A stretch of 64,000 nucleotides of DNA, taken from positions 4,154,001-4,218,000 of the forward strand of contig NC_026507.1 in the NCBI RefSeq assembly GCF_000182925.2, in the 5' to 3' direction. How positions within the stretch are numbered: the first letter of the stretch is position 1; each line of letters begins with the position of its first letter. Both the position numbers and the translations under genes were made by a program. This document shows positions 1 through 11,066 of this stretch, one piece after another. The notes below the pieces were generated by a model. The model was given only the letters and a program-made list of their open reading frames with translations. It was not told the origin of the DNA and did not search any database. The stretch comes from Neurospora crassa OR74A (taxonomy: Eukaryota > Ascomycota > Sordariomycetes > Sordariales > Sordariaceae).

Positions 1-440
1 CAGAAGCTCCTCAGGATACGAGCGGCCTTCTCGACCTCCTTATCCATGGGGCCTGGCAAGAAAGCCTCGGAGCCCATCTTGTTGGCTAAGGCATTGATGG
101 GAGCGGCAGCCTTGGTTCCCCATCCTGCGAGCTTCTGGCCCCATGAGAGCTTGACCTTTTCGTCTCCAGCCTTGCCAGACGAGGTAGGCCTGGGAGGGAA
201 CGGGGGCGGGTGTTCGTCGGTCGGGGTAGCGCCGTAGATGTCTTCCTTGGTGGCATTCGGGGGAGGCGCATATTGGGGATGCGATGGGTTGTAGTCGGGA
301 ATGGGCACCTCGTCGGGATGGCGAGGTTGTTGTTGACCCTGGGCTGTAGAGGAAGAGGGAGCTTGGCCGGGAGGAGGGCCGGGAGGGGGAGGAGGGAAGT
401 ACTGGGCTTCCAGCTTTCGTTTTTCGTCGTTGCCGCTCAT
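1..440 (-). CDS. SYLF/Ysc84-like (DUF500) protein, 5' part only
   Basis: The reading frame starts at an ATG on the minus strand (438-440) and runs without a stop off the left edge, giving 146 residues. The first ~60 residues are rich in Pro, Gln and Gly (a PPPPPGPPPG run near residue 16), as in proteins that bind SH3/WW domains. From about residue 105 comes a segment with WGTKAAAPINALANKMGSE, then DKEVEKAARILRSF at the break. This matches the start of the SYLF domain of the yeast Ysc84/Lsb3 and SH3YL1 family, which binds lipids and actin at endocytic sites. The catalogued body of the domain lies outside the window, so family assignment rests on this N-terminal signature. The gene is divergent from the GH5 gene to its right. 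Confidence 0.7.
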   Translation of the reverse strand, partial: MSGNDEKRKLEAQYFPPPPPGPPPGQAPSSSTAQGQQQPRHPDEVPIPDYNPSHPQYAPPPNATKEDIYGATPTDEHPPPFPPRPTSSGKAGDEKVKLSWGQKLAGWGTKAAAPINALANKMGSEAFLPGPMDKEVEKAARILRSF

Positions 441-1645
441 CGTTTATGTGTGTCGCTGTAGGTCCAAGTGTAGATCAAGGGAACCGTGAATATGGTTTGT
501 GGTCAATGGAGGAGAGATGGTGTTGTTGTTATAGGAAGATCAGTCGGGTTGAATGATGCTGTCAGTTGTTGCGGGGTCGGGAATACAGAAGGGGGCTTAG
601 ACGTGTAGACTGTTGTTCACTGCGGCGGGATGTGGAATGGTTCAACAAACAAACAACCAAATTACAAATTGAATTTCGTGTTTGATCACTCCATTGAGAT
701 TGAATAGTACCCCGATTTCGTAAGCTCTCGTGGTTTGTAGAGATCTAAAACGTATGCTTCTGTTGTTCTCGTGATGGATTGGATTCTGTTGCTGTCCATC
801 AAGGTCCATAGCCATGGCGATAATTGTTAGTGCACAGCTCCCCTAAAGCCCCTCTGTAGTCTCCCGCATACCTTAGAGGTATCAGACGATGGGAGAAGAA
901 CTGGTGGGGTGCGTGGCATCTTACGTGGAAGTTGATGTCATTTCTGTGGCTGAGCAGTGGCTGCCTCCCTTGAGCATCCACAAACGGGGGCTTGGCATGC
1001 TGTACTGTAACTTAATGGTCTTTGCCCGACAATTCGTTGCCTGCCCGCACAATTCGTCACACCTCGGCTCTCTTCATCGCCTCCAACACCCCATCACATC
1101 TTCAACCTGACGACGAAGTCAACGACCGCAGCTGCCTGTGTGATATGTTCAATCCAATTGCTATTGATTGCCTTGCAACATTGGATGGAAACCAGACAAC
1201 AGACCAGACCAATGAACCCGCAAACGCCATGTCGCCAAAGCTACCTCTAAGTAAGTGAACATGGGGATCGCGGGGCCGAGTCTTCATCACAGTCTTCTCA
1301 TCCATGGACTTCAACAACCTTGAGCTGGACACTCTACCACATTTGTTTTCCTGGACCATGTCAACATGTGATTGTTGCTTCAATCTACACTTGGATGTCA
1401 CCTCAATGGACCATGTCTCGGCCTCATAGGTGGAATAATCACCCTCTCGGCAAGCTTTCCCCGCCCATCTCCAGAGTACCATTCTGGCCAAATCCTGACT
1501 GGCAAAATGCGGCATCTATATCACGGTGTACTTTCGCACATATAGGCCCGTGTTCGGGTTCAATTGAAGGTAGGTATAAACACCGAGAAATCCCAGACAT
1601 GTTGACCGATGTGCACTTGACAATGTACCATCACCACTGCTCAAC
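441..1645. other. Intergenic, divergent promoter region
   Basis: This 1.2-kb stretch lies between two divergently transcribed genes (SYLF-like leftward, GH5 rightward) and should hold both promoters. Small reading frames here lack family features or consistent codon use. Two copies of the TAGAGGTA octamer occur, at 874 and 1242 (the latter in reverse complement). Confidence 0.6.
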
Positions 1646-2986
1646 ATGAGGCTCGTCGCCATTGTCGCTGGCCTCATCGGCCTCTCTGTCGCCGCTCCCA
1701 CCAACCAACCTCACGGCGATGCCCTCGACACTCGCGCCCCATGGCCCAACGGCCCCCTTGTAACCTCCGGCCGCTGGATCCGCGATGCCTCGGGTACCAA
1801 CCTGACCTACGCCGGCGTCAACTGGCCTGGGGCAGCCGATGTCATGATCCCCGAGGGTCTGCAGTACCAGTCCATCGCCACCATTGTGTCCAAGATCAAG
1901 AGCCTTGGCATGAACGCCATCCGTCTGACCTTCGCCATTCAAATGGTTGACGAAATTTACTCCAACGGAGGGAAGGATATCACCCTGCAAAAGGCCTTCA
2001 CCCAGGCCCTCGGGTCGACAAACGGCCCCAAGCTGCTCGACCAAGTCTTAGCCAAGAACCCCCAGTTCACGGCGAGTACTACCCGGCTGCAGGTGTTTGA
2101 CGCCGTAGCGGCCGAATGCGCAAAGCAGCACATCTTTGTCCATTTGGATAACCATATCTCCAAGGGCATGTGGTGCTGCTCGACTGGCGACGGAAACAGC
2201 TGGTGGGGAGACACGTACTTTTCCGCAGCTAACTGGACAAGAGGTCTTGCTTATATGGCTAACCATGTATGTCTCCCTTAAATCCTCCCTTTACCCTGTC
2301 ATCCTGCTTCCCATTGTTGACACCATCGCGACTCCCAGGGGAAACAATGGACATCCCTCATGTCCATCGGCCTCCGCAATGAACCGCGCGAGCCTACCTC
2401 TGGGGCAGCCAAATCCACATACAACTGGCAAACATGGTACACATACATGAAGCAAGGCGCCGAAGCTGTGCACTCCTCGAATCCCGACCTTCTCATCTTC
2501 TTGTCCGGCCTGTCCTTCGATACTTTCCTGACGCCTGTCGTCCGGGGCACCGCTTTGACCCCGGGAACCGGCAAGTTCAGCTTCAACGACTTTCCCGGCT
2601 ACGCCGACAAACTCGTCCTCGAGCTGCACAACTACGAAACCAGTGCCAACAACTGCAACAATCTGCAAAATAACTTGTACAACAATGGATTTGAGGCGTT
2701 GACGAGTTCTACGGTAAACCAGTTCCCCGTCATGTTAACCGAGTTTGGGTTCCAGATGGATGCGAGTACGTGGAAGGGGACGTACGCTAGCTGTCTGGCA
2801 AGCTATTTGCCCGCACAGAAGGCTGGCTGGTTTATCTGGGTGCTGGCGGGGTCGTATTACATCCGGTCTGGCACGCAGGATTACGACGAGGGATGGGGGC
2901 TGCTGACCCATGATTGGAGTACGTGGAGGAGTCCGAGTTATGTCAACGGGGCGTTGATTTCCATGGTCAAGGATACCCTCAGCTAG
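1646..2986 (+). CDS. Secreted glycoside hydrolase family 5 (cellulase-like)
   Basis: Two exons, 1646-2266 and 2339-2986, are joined by a 72-nt GT-AG intron (donor GTATGT) and give 422 residues. A signal peptide is evident (MRLVAIVAGLIGLSVAA). The body shows GH5 hallmarks: YAGVNWPGA near residue 53, the general acid/base Glu222 in GLRNEP, a conserved HNY near 304-306, and the nucleophile Glu342 in LTEFGF. The family hydrolyses beta-1,4-glucans or related beta-glycosides with retention. No carbohydrate-binding module or Ser/Thr linker is visible, so it is a single-domain enzyme. The exact substrate cannot be told from the sequence. The gene converges on its right neighbour with only 49 bp between stop codons. 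The splice site restores NHGKQWTSLMSIGLRNEP in frame, which supports the intron. Confidence 0.88.
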
Positions 2987-3035
2987 AGGCTCAGCTAAGC
3001 AGCAAATACACTCTGTCCCGTCCAGTTCTTCACGT

Positions 3036-5279
3036 TCACGCCTCTGCATTTTCCTCCGCCTCCTTTTCAGCCTTATAAGGCTCCTCCTCCACATACACAT
3101 CCCAATCATACTTTCTCCCCACATGATCCGCTCTCAACTGCTTCTGCCCCCTTCCATACACCTTTTCTCTCGCCGTCCATGCCTCCGCTCCTTCATGTGC
3201 TTGCTCCGGATATAGGCCCCGTCTCCTCAACTCCGGCACCAATAACTCCACCACCTCTTCAAACGTCCCAGGCGTCGTCACATACGCGACATTAAACCCA
3301 TCAACATCTGCCTCCCTCACCCATCTTTCCATCTCATCTGCCACCTGCTCCGCCGTCCCCACCGCCACAGGCCCCAGACCACCAATTGCTGCTCGTTCCG
3401 CTACTACGCGCGGCGTCCATTTAGGCACCTCTTCCGAAGGAGTGGTGAAGTTATCCAGAATCGACAGATCTTATTCTTCTCCTTGGAATCCGACGCCGAA
3501 ATCTCCTGATCCAGATCCTCAAACTGACTAATATCAATCCCCGTCCATCCAGCAAAGAGGACCAATCCACCAATGACGCTGGCGTTTTTGCGCGCTTCTT
3601 CATACTTGGCTAGTGCCTCCTCTTCCGTGCGGCCAACAATGGGAGTAAAGGTCGCGAACACCTTCAAACTAGCAGGATCGCGACCTTTTTGTCGCGCCAA
3701 CTCTCTCAGCTTTTGGACTTTGGGTGCCAAAACCGAGGGAGAATGGGAAGATACAAAGACTGCCTCTGCGTGAGTTGTCGCGAACTCGGAGCCCGCTGAG
3801 GAGGTGCCAGCTTGGAAGAGGAACGGGGTGCGTTGCGGGGAGGGCGGGACGATGTGCGGGGTGGACAGTTGGAAGTATTTCCCGGAATGGTTGATTTGCC
3901 GGATTTGCGAGGGGTCACTGTAGATGTCAGAGGATGGGGAGAGTTGGATGGCGGAGGGGGTCCAGGAGGCGTTCCAGAGTCTGAAGTTGGGCAGGTGCGT
4001 CAGTAATGGCATCCAATATCGAGGGGAAGAGAAAGAGTAAGAGGACAGAGAAAAGGGGGAAACGTACTTGTACAACACCCTCAAGTACTCGTCAGCCTGC
4101 TCGTACCGCTGATCATGTTCGATGGGGTTGTCGAGCCCGATAGCCTTGAATGCGCTCTTCTTCCAACTCGTCACGATGTTCCAACCAATTCGGCCTTTGG
4201 TCAAATGATCAAGCGTCGAGAACCGCTTCGCCAGCAAGAAGGGAGGCTCGAAGGAAGTGGAAGCCGTGATACCAAAGGCGAGATTTTTCGTAACGGCCGC
4301 CATTGCGGAAATGGGCTGTTCAGAACTGCTGTTAGCGGTGTCTTCTTGTCGGAGGAATCTACATCCATGTTGCAATATCCACGTTCGATATGGCCGCGGC
4401 ACCACGAAGGGGAAAAAAAAGGGGGGAACAAGGAACAAAAAAGAGAGGCCAAAAAATATTGGTAGTTGGTCAATGATACCCAAAGGCATCCCCTCGTCGG
4501 TCACAGCTCGACCTCGTCAGCCCAGGAGACTTAATGTTGCAATCATATAGACTACAGGCGTGCCTGAGCAATAGTTGTGTCGAAAGCTGCCACCACAAGG
4601 ACTCGAACCCGTGGCGTTTTGAGCGGGAATCAATATGGGTGTTACGGGGTGCGTAATACCAGCTGCCGCTCGACCAACTACCCGTTGGTTGTTGGAGAAT
4701 CTCCTTGGGACGGGACCCTATATGGAACCTGGGACGAAGCGAGGGTGCTGGTGCCTTTGGTTGGGGGCTCGACTGGATGCGTGCCTTCCCGTCCTTTGAC
4801 TGTTGACGGCTGTCATCCGATGTTGGCGGATCTTCCTCACCATTCTTTCCTTCTTTTCGTTACGTCTACGATTCTTCACCCCTTCCTCCATTCTCAGTCT
4901 CCTTCTTTCCTCCCATGGACTTCCACTTCCCCATTATTGAACACGGTTTGAGAAAGAAACAACTTACAATAATGGGATCCCCCACCGGCCACTGTGCCCC
5001 CCTCCTCACGCACTCATCCAAGCTGCCCTCGTACGTATCATACCCGCCATACGTATCCGCCAAGAAAAGCGCGTTGATGCCTCCCTTTTCCAAGAGTTTG
5101 GCCAGGTTGATCCAATAGTCAAGCGACTCGAACTTGGTGGTGGAGCGGTCAGACGGGTCCTTCCATTGCCCTGGTGAAAGATGGCCGGGGGTGAACATGT
5201 CGAAGGCGTTGAGGAGGATTTGTTTCTTCGGGATCTGGGTGGTGCCATTGGCCGTAGGGGGTTCGTGTGTGTTGGTCAT
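3036..5279 (-). CDS. NtaA/SnaA-type FMN-dependent monooxygenase, apparent frameshift
   Basis: This is a luciferase-like flavin monooxygenase of the nitrilotriacetate/pristinamycin/DszA group, which oxidises small substrates with reduced FMN and O2. Exons are 5279-4968, 4315-4068 and 3980-3036. Introns are 652 nt (GTAAGT, unusually long) and 87 nt (GTACGT). Family segments in order: LLNAFDM, ALFLADTYGGYD, GAQWPVGDP, SAMAAVTKNLAFGITASTS, LDHLTKGRIGWNIVTS, HDQRYEQADEYL, LFQAGTSSAG, AEAVFVSS, then IGGLGPVAVGTAEQVADEMERW. About 501 residues would be usual. Exon 3 does not read through: at 3464-3466 the frame must shift by one base (one nucleotide short) to pass from the N-terminal part to the well-conserved C-terminal third. 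The C-terminal frame is intact to its own stop. It may be a recent pseudogene, or the shift may be an error in the sequence. A paralog lies at 17151-18900; the two share no intron position. Confidence 0.82.
4589..4683 (-). other. tRNA-like sequence inside intron 1 of the NtaA-like gene
   Basis: On the minus strand, TGGTCGAGCGG (4676-4666) fits a pol III A box and GGTTCGAGTCC (4609-4599) fits a B box, followed by TTGTGGTGGCA like a tRNA 3' end. The A-B spacing is about 23 nt longer than in an intronless tRNA, and I could not pair an acceptor stem or a normal anticodon arm. It is therefore at best a decayed tRNA gene or the head of a tRNA-derived SINE. It may explain why this intron is far longer than the others in the window. 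Confidence 0.25.
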
Positions 5280-5789
5280 GTTGGGTGGTCGTGAGGCGGC
5301 TGTTAGTGAGTGGGTTTCAATGATGACAAAAGCGTGGAAAGTTTAAAAGTTGAGGATGACTTTCACCGCCTTGAAGGATGATGCTGACACTTTGATGTCA
5401 ACAGCTGTCGTTCCGTTGAGGACTCAGCTCTTTGGAGGGTTCGGACCCTTCATATATCAGGCCCAACCCTTGCTCACGCTATTATTGCCGCGATCACAGT
5501 CGGGATGTCGACAGTACCTCGGATCACAGTCCCGTGCGGGGGTGCATGTTGTCATCAAGGGGTGGATGGTGCCATGCAGATGGTACTAGAGGTATTGCAT
5601 CAGATCACCACCCCTGAATGCCACGCTTGTCATGTCATCGGTTTGGTCAAGACGAACCATCTACGGATCCCGCCGTTCGTCGTACAGTCTTACGGACAGA
5701 GATTGATGTCATTGGACAGGTCAACCCAAGGAGGTTCACGATCGTGTTTCTGTTTATCCATCGACAGCCAAATCACCGAAGTCTCCGTA
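5280..5789. other. Intergenic upstream of the NtaA-like gene
   Basis: The 510 bp lie between the start of the leftward NtaA-like gene and the 3' end of the leftward transporter gene. They hold a TAGAGGTA octamer at 5587. I see no coding sequence of their own. Confidence 0.5.
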
Positions 5790-7469
5790 TCATGGTCTAT
5801 CGACTTGGCGGGTCGCCTCTACAAAGCTTCGGCTTCTCCAGTGTGTTCTAACCACACTTCCCGAAGTCACATTCACCTCCTCTTGTCTCTTCTCCGAATT
5901 CAAAGCCGCAGTGATTTCAGTTTCCGCACTCTGTTCAGTATCATCCGTGTGTTCACTGTATCAAAATCTGTTAGCTTGGCTCTTTCAACTTCCACTGACA
6001 ACAACTTACTTTGATCTCTTCAGAGCAACATTCAAGAACTGAGCCGTAATGATCAAGCAAACGGCATTCGCCAAGACGAACGAGTACCCCTTCTTGAACT
6101 GGGGTGCCTCCTTGGTCGGAAACGTCAAAAGCTGCGTCCAGGCGGTCGTGCTCTGCGCAACCGTGTTCAGCAACACTATTGCAAACGACCTTTCTGCCGA
6201 TGACTTCCCCATAATGGCATTAATCCATCCGTACAACACCGCCGACATGGCCACGGAAGAGTACGTTGTCATGAAGGCGAACCACAGCGCCGACTCGGGC
6301 ACGTTCCAGATGACCAGAATGACGAGGCCGATGATGTTCCAGACATGAGCAATCGTAATCGCCCACGCCGGGCCGACCACCAAGTCCGAGATGAAGCAGA
6401 TCAACAAGACATAAAAGATGCCAATTGCGGGACTGATGGTACCCAGCTCGTTGACCTTGGACTGGCTGTACCGTCCCAGGCTCTTCAGCCATAACAAGTA
6501 GCCTCCAGCCGAGTAGTTCAAGCTCCCGTTCCAGAAGAAGATGTCCAGCATCAGCAACGCCCAAAACTTCCAGTTGTTCGCCAGGCTCTTGAGCGTGCCG
6601 AGTTTGAACTTTGGATGTACGACCGAATGCCCCACCCTCGCCAATCTCTCTTTCGCAATCTGCACGTCCTCGTCCTTTAAAAACCACTTGTTCGGGTTCT
6701 CTGGCGTGCCGGGCAAAATGAAGTACCCCAAAATTCCCACGGGAATGGTGACGAGCGCGCAAATGATGTACATCCACCGCCACCCCGCCAGTCCGTTTAC
6801 ACCCTCCAACCTCGATGACGCCCCAGACTGGATCAATCCCGCAGTCAACGTCCCTAGCGTCAACCCAGTATAGAACACGCCTCCCCTCCTGCTAATCTCA
6901 TCCCCGCGATACCAGCTTCCAAAGATGTAATGGATAGCCGCGTAGAACGCGGCTTCGAACCAGCCGATTAAGAACCGGTAGGCGGCCATCTGACCAAAGG
7001 AGTTGGCGCGGTATTGGGCCAAAGTGAAAAAGCCCCAAGCAATGTCGAGGAAGGGAATGGTCCAGTGCATGGGCAAGTAGGTGAAGAGGAACATGAAGGG
7101 GATCTGGCCGACGACAGCGCCGACGGTGTAGAGCGTTTGCAGCTGGACGAGCTCATTGCCGTGGAAACCGAGGTCTTCTTTGAGGCCGGCCACGTAGGCG
7201 TTGTCTGTGAGGGGGAAATACCTTGGTGTTAGCTGGACTTCGCTGTCCTTGATGGGCTGGAGAAGAGATTGAAAGAAGGCAGGAAGGAATAACGCACTGA
7301 GATTTGCCTGGTCAATGTACTTGATCCAGTAGGCAAGGAAGGCGTAAGGGACGATGAGCAGGTCGAGCTTCATGATGAGGCGCCGCTCGCGAGGGGTGTC
7401 GCTGTCAGCGAACCATTTGATGTGGTACCACTTCCGCTTGACGGTGTCGAATTGGTGGTGGACTGCCAT
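5790..7469 (-). CDS. MFS permease, Liz1/Fen2/Dal5 (anion:cation symporter) family
   Basis: A 12-helix major facilitator of the allantoate/pantothenate/nicotinate permease family. Exons 7469-7298 and 7204-6010 are joined by a 93-nt intron (GTGCGT...CACAG), which restores IDQANLNNAYVAGLKEDL, the family signature in helix 1. Other marks: AAYRFLIGWFEAAFYAAIHYIFGSWYR (helices 4-5 region) and LAGWRWMYIICALVTIPVGILGYFILPGTPE. Read without a further splice the protein stops at 6008-6006 after ALKRSK (456 residues). However, the stop overlaps a perfect GTAAGT donor at 6009. A GCTAAC branch site and CAG acceptor lead to exon 3 at 5955-5790, adding a hydrophilic tail (EHTDDTEQSAETEITAALNS...) for 510 residues. 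I give the three-exon model as preferred. Liz1-like members import pantothenate; the actual substrate is unknown. It diverges from the flavoprotein monooxygenase at 9093. Confidence 0.85.
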
Positions 7470-9092
7470 CGATGTGTTGGGTCAAGCTCTTTCCGAACTC
7501 TGATGTCGAGGTAGGACAGACAGGAAGAACGACTTGGTCACCTTCCAAAGCGGAACCAGTCGGCACAGGGACATCAACAAGGTTGGAGGTACTTCTTTTT
7601 AAACATGCCTTTGCGACGGAGCGCGGGATACATCAAGAACTACCTGTCTACGAGACGCCAAGTGTTCCTGCCACGCAGGCTGATAACACCATAACACCGG
7701 GTGTGCACCGACGGGACGGATGACCCCTGGGACCCTGACATGATAGATGGTGCGCAGCCTCGACCTGACACTACCGTACGCCCAGCGCGAGGAACTGGAT
7801 TGTGCAAAGACCAAGCAATTGCGGCACAAAGGGACCTGCACGGTTTGTTTGAGCCATGGTCGTCCTCAATTCAGATCAGGGCCAGCCATGTGGATTCTGT
7901 CGAGCTGTACTTCCATTCGCTAGCCCTACAGAGACGAACCTCCGAAGGCACTAGTAAATCTTTGTGACTTTCACATACCCAAACTGCTCGTCACCGCTCG
8001 AGTGTCTCCATGTCGCCCAAAGCCAAGAAACGGAAACAGCGAAGTACGGGATTTGCAGGTTGAAGCGTGGGATGTCGCAAGCACTAGTCATCATCACGTA
8101 CCCATTTCATATCACGTACATCATTGGATACCTGCCACAGTAGGCGGTACGTAGCACCGTTGTCAATGCCCATCGAAGAGTTGTTGAAGGAACAATGGTT
8201 GTTTGTTGCAGTGACGGAGGGGACGTTCCAGCCCCTGGAGAAGAGTAGGGTGGGGGTCCGGGTTAGGGTTTCCCGAAGCGGCCCCTCCGACTTTCTTTTA
8301 CTCACACTTGCCGTGGACACTCGCCTTTGTTGTCGCCATTTGGGTAATTATCGCAGTACAAACAACCCCGCATGAAAAGGATACCACTGGGCAATTTTGA
8401 GTCCAGCCGATTTCTCGAGTTCCCTTTTGTTGAATCCAAAGAAGACCGCTAACAAATGACACCTTATCCAGCAACATCAACCAGGATAAGACCAAGTGGG
8501 TCCCCATCACCTTCGCCAACACCACCAGTCCCAAGGTACCAAGATGGCGTCATCCAACCTCCACCTTACCTCAGACACGCTCAAGACGCGATCAGCATCC
8601 TGTCAGCCCTGGTCCAGCAACCCGAGACTATTACGACCACCGGTCATCGGAGGAGCATTCAATGGGGGTTACAGACACCCAAAAGCCCGGATTGGCAACG
8701 CGGCAGCAAGTCATCTTTGCCGACCATCGACCCCGTACATGGTGTTATGCTACGAAGGCTTGACGTGCTTTTGGGGGAACCTCCAGAAATGGCACGAGAT
8801 GGAACGATACACCGCGGATACGGTACTATCAGAAACAACATGCATGGCGATAACGCGCCAGTTTGGGCAATACATAGGCTCAGAAGAGGGGGAGTGATGG
8901 CGATGAAGCAGGGTCGATGATGTGATGCCGCCGCATGGTGTGAGGTCGTGACATGGATTTGACTCTCGCATGGAGGCAGGACACAAACAAATACTTCGTG
9001 GAGTTGTTGTTGTGTCCGTGTCCTTGTGCTTTGTTCGTTTCTTTGCGGAAAAGGAGAAGCTGCAACATCCAGGTTACCTGCTCAAATTTACA
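7470..9092. other. Intergenic, shared divergent promoter region
   Basis: This 1.6-kb gap lies between the leftward permease and the rightward flavoprotein monooxygenase. Two overlapping reading frames at 8456-8920 start or run without family features and look like chance. The layout allows common regulation of the two neighbours, which is inference only. Confidence 0.5.
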
Positions 9093-11066
9093 ATGGCAAG
9101 AACAACAACAGAAGCAAACGTGAACGGCGAAGTCGTAACCGTGGTCGACAAGCTGGGTGAACTCTCAGTGTCAGAAGAGGAAGTTACAAGTGAGCCCAGC
9201 GCGCCGGGTACCCCAGAGACTTCAGTCAGCTCTCAACCTCAGTACAGCTTCGTCCCGTTTGAGCCACATCCAGGATACCCCAAGTCTCGCATCAGTCTCG
9301 TGAACAGGTTCATTGACCAACCACGAGAACTCCGAGTTGCTGTTATCGGTGGTGGTCTTTCTGGTGTTCTTGCCGGTGTTTTGCTTCCGGCCAAGGTCCC
9401 CAACATCAAGTTGACCATCTATGAGAAGAACTACGACTTTGTGAGTAAACCATCAGCTCTTCTTCCCGCTCACTGAGTATCTCAGCTAACACAAGATCAG
9501 GGAGGTACTTGGCTCGAAAATGTTTACCCCGGAGTGCGATGTGACATACCCTCCCACGTCTACCAGTCAACCTTTGAGCCCAAGCTTGACTGGAGCGATC
9601 AGTTCGCTGGCGGGGCCGAGATTCGGGACTACTGGCAAAGCGTAGCAAAGAAGCACAATGTATACCGGTATGCACGCTTCCATACCAAGGTCGAAGGCCT
9701 CAACTGGAACGACACCGAATCCGTCTGGGAAGTAACCATCAAGAACCTTCAAACCGGGAAGACAATCACCGAAAAGGCGGACAGCGTTATCACTGCCATC
9801 GGCCGCTTCAACGCCTGGAAGCTTCCCAGCTACCCCGGCATCGCTGAGTATAAGGGCGTCCTCCGACATGCCTCACACTGGGACCCGTCCTTCGACCCTT
9901 CTGGCAAGGCCGTCGCTGTCATCGGCAACGGCGCCAGCGGTATCCAGCTCGTCGCAAACCTCCAACCTTCGGTTGCCCGGCTGGACCACTACGTCCGCAA
10001 TCCGACCTGGATCGCGGCTTCCTGGGCAGGTGACGTCCGGCAGGCCGGGCCTCAGCCCTACTCAGACGAGCAGATTGCTCTCTTCAAGTCTGATCCAGAC
10101 GCCTACCTCAAGTTCCGCAAGGAAATGGAAGACAAATACTGGCGCCGCTTCAACGCTTTCTTCCGCGGTAGCAAAGACAGCACCGAACTGCGTGAGCGCT
10201 TCACGCAAATCATGCACGAGCGTCTCGCCAAGAAGCAGGAGCTAATCGAGCACATTGTGCCCGACTTCTCACCCAACTGCCGCCGCTTGACGCCTGGTCC
10301 CGGTTACCTTGAAGCCATCTCTGAGCCCAATGTGGAGTACATCCGCACGCGCATCCGCCGCTTCACTGAAACCGGCATCGAAACTGAAGACGGCAAGGAG
10401 CGGAAGGTGGACGCCATCTTCTGCGCCACGGGCGCCAACGTCTCGCAGGTTATCCCCTTCCCTGTCATTGCCAAGGGCAAGAACCTCCAGGATGCGTGGA
10501 ATCCCGAGCTCAAGGGCAAGAGCGACGAGCACCACGGCTTCCCCTACACTTACCTCGGCGTGGCCACGCCCGGGTTTCCGAACCTGTTCTTTTTGCAGGG
10601 ACCGCACGGCACGGGACCGAGCGGGACTGTCCCACATAGCGCCGAGACACAGCTTACGCTGCTGGCAAAGATCCTACGGAAGCTGGGAAGGGAAGGCATC
10701 AAGAGCATTGTCCCTTCCAGAAAAGCAGCAGATGACTTTGTCGAGTACTCGGATGCCTTCTTCTCTTCTACTGTGTTGACTGATAACTGCAGCTCTTGGT
10801 ACAACGGCGGCAGGCCGGGGGCGAGGATTCATGGTATTTGGCCCGGGTCAGCGGGGCATTTGACGGTGGTGAGACAGCATCCCAGGTGGGAGGATTGGGA
10901 GTATGAGTATCTCGGGGAGACGGGTAATAGGTTTCAGTGGTACTTGGGCAATGGGTGGACGAGCAGGGAGGCGGATCCGCAGTCGGATATGACACCTTAT
11001 TTGAGGAGGCCAGGGGAAAAGGTGGAGTTGAGGGATGTGCATGAGAGTTGGTGGAATTTGCCATGA
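9093..11066 (+). CDS. Flavin-containing monooxygenase, Baeyer-Villiger type
   Basis: Exons 9093-9440 and 9501-11066, split by a 60-nt intron (GTGAGT, GCTAAC branch), give 637 residues. An FAD-binding Rossmann motif VAVIGGGLSGVLAG sits near 82-95, followed by GGTWLENVYPGVRCDIPSHVYQ, the segment that closes the flavin site in Baeyer-Villiger enzymes. The BVMO fingerprint appears as YKGVLRHASHWD near 233-244 (Tyr in place of the usual Phe). The NADPH-binding motif VIGNGASGIQ is near 257-266, and the ATG motif (CATGAN) closes the FAD domain. Such enzymes insert oxygen beside ketones or oxidise heteroatoms using NADPH and O2. The ~80-residue N-terminal extension is typical of fungal members. The ATG is the first in frame after an upstream stretch without coding character. 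A role in breaking down a carbon or sulfur compound together with the neighbouring FMN enzymes is inference. Confidence 0.88.

Noticed and set aside
8456-8920. Two overlapping frames before the flavoprotein monooxygenase
   Set aside because: Two frames of similar length overlap in different registers, a sign of chance openness; neither product is recognisable.
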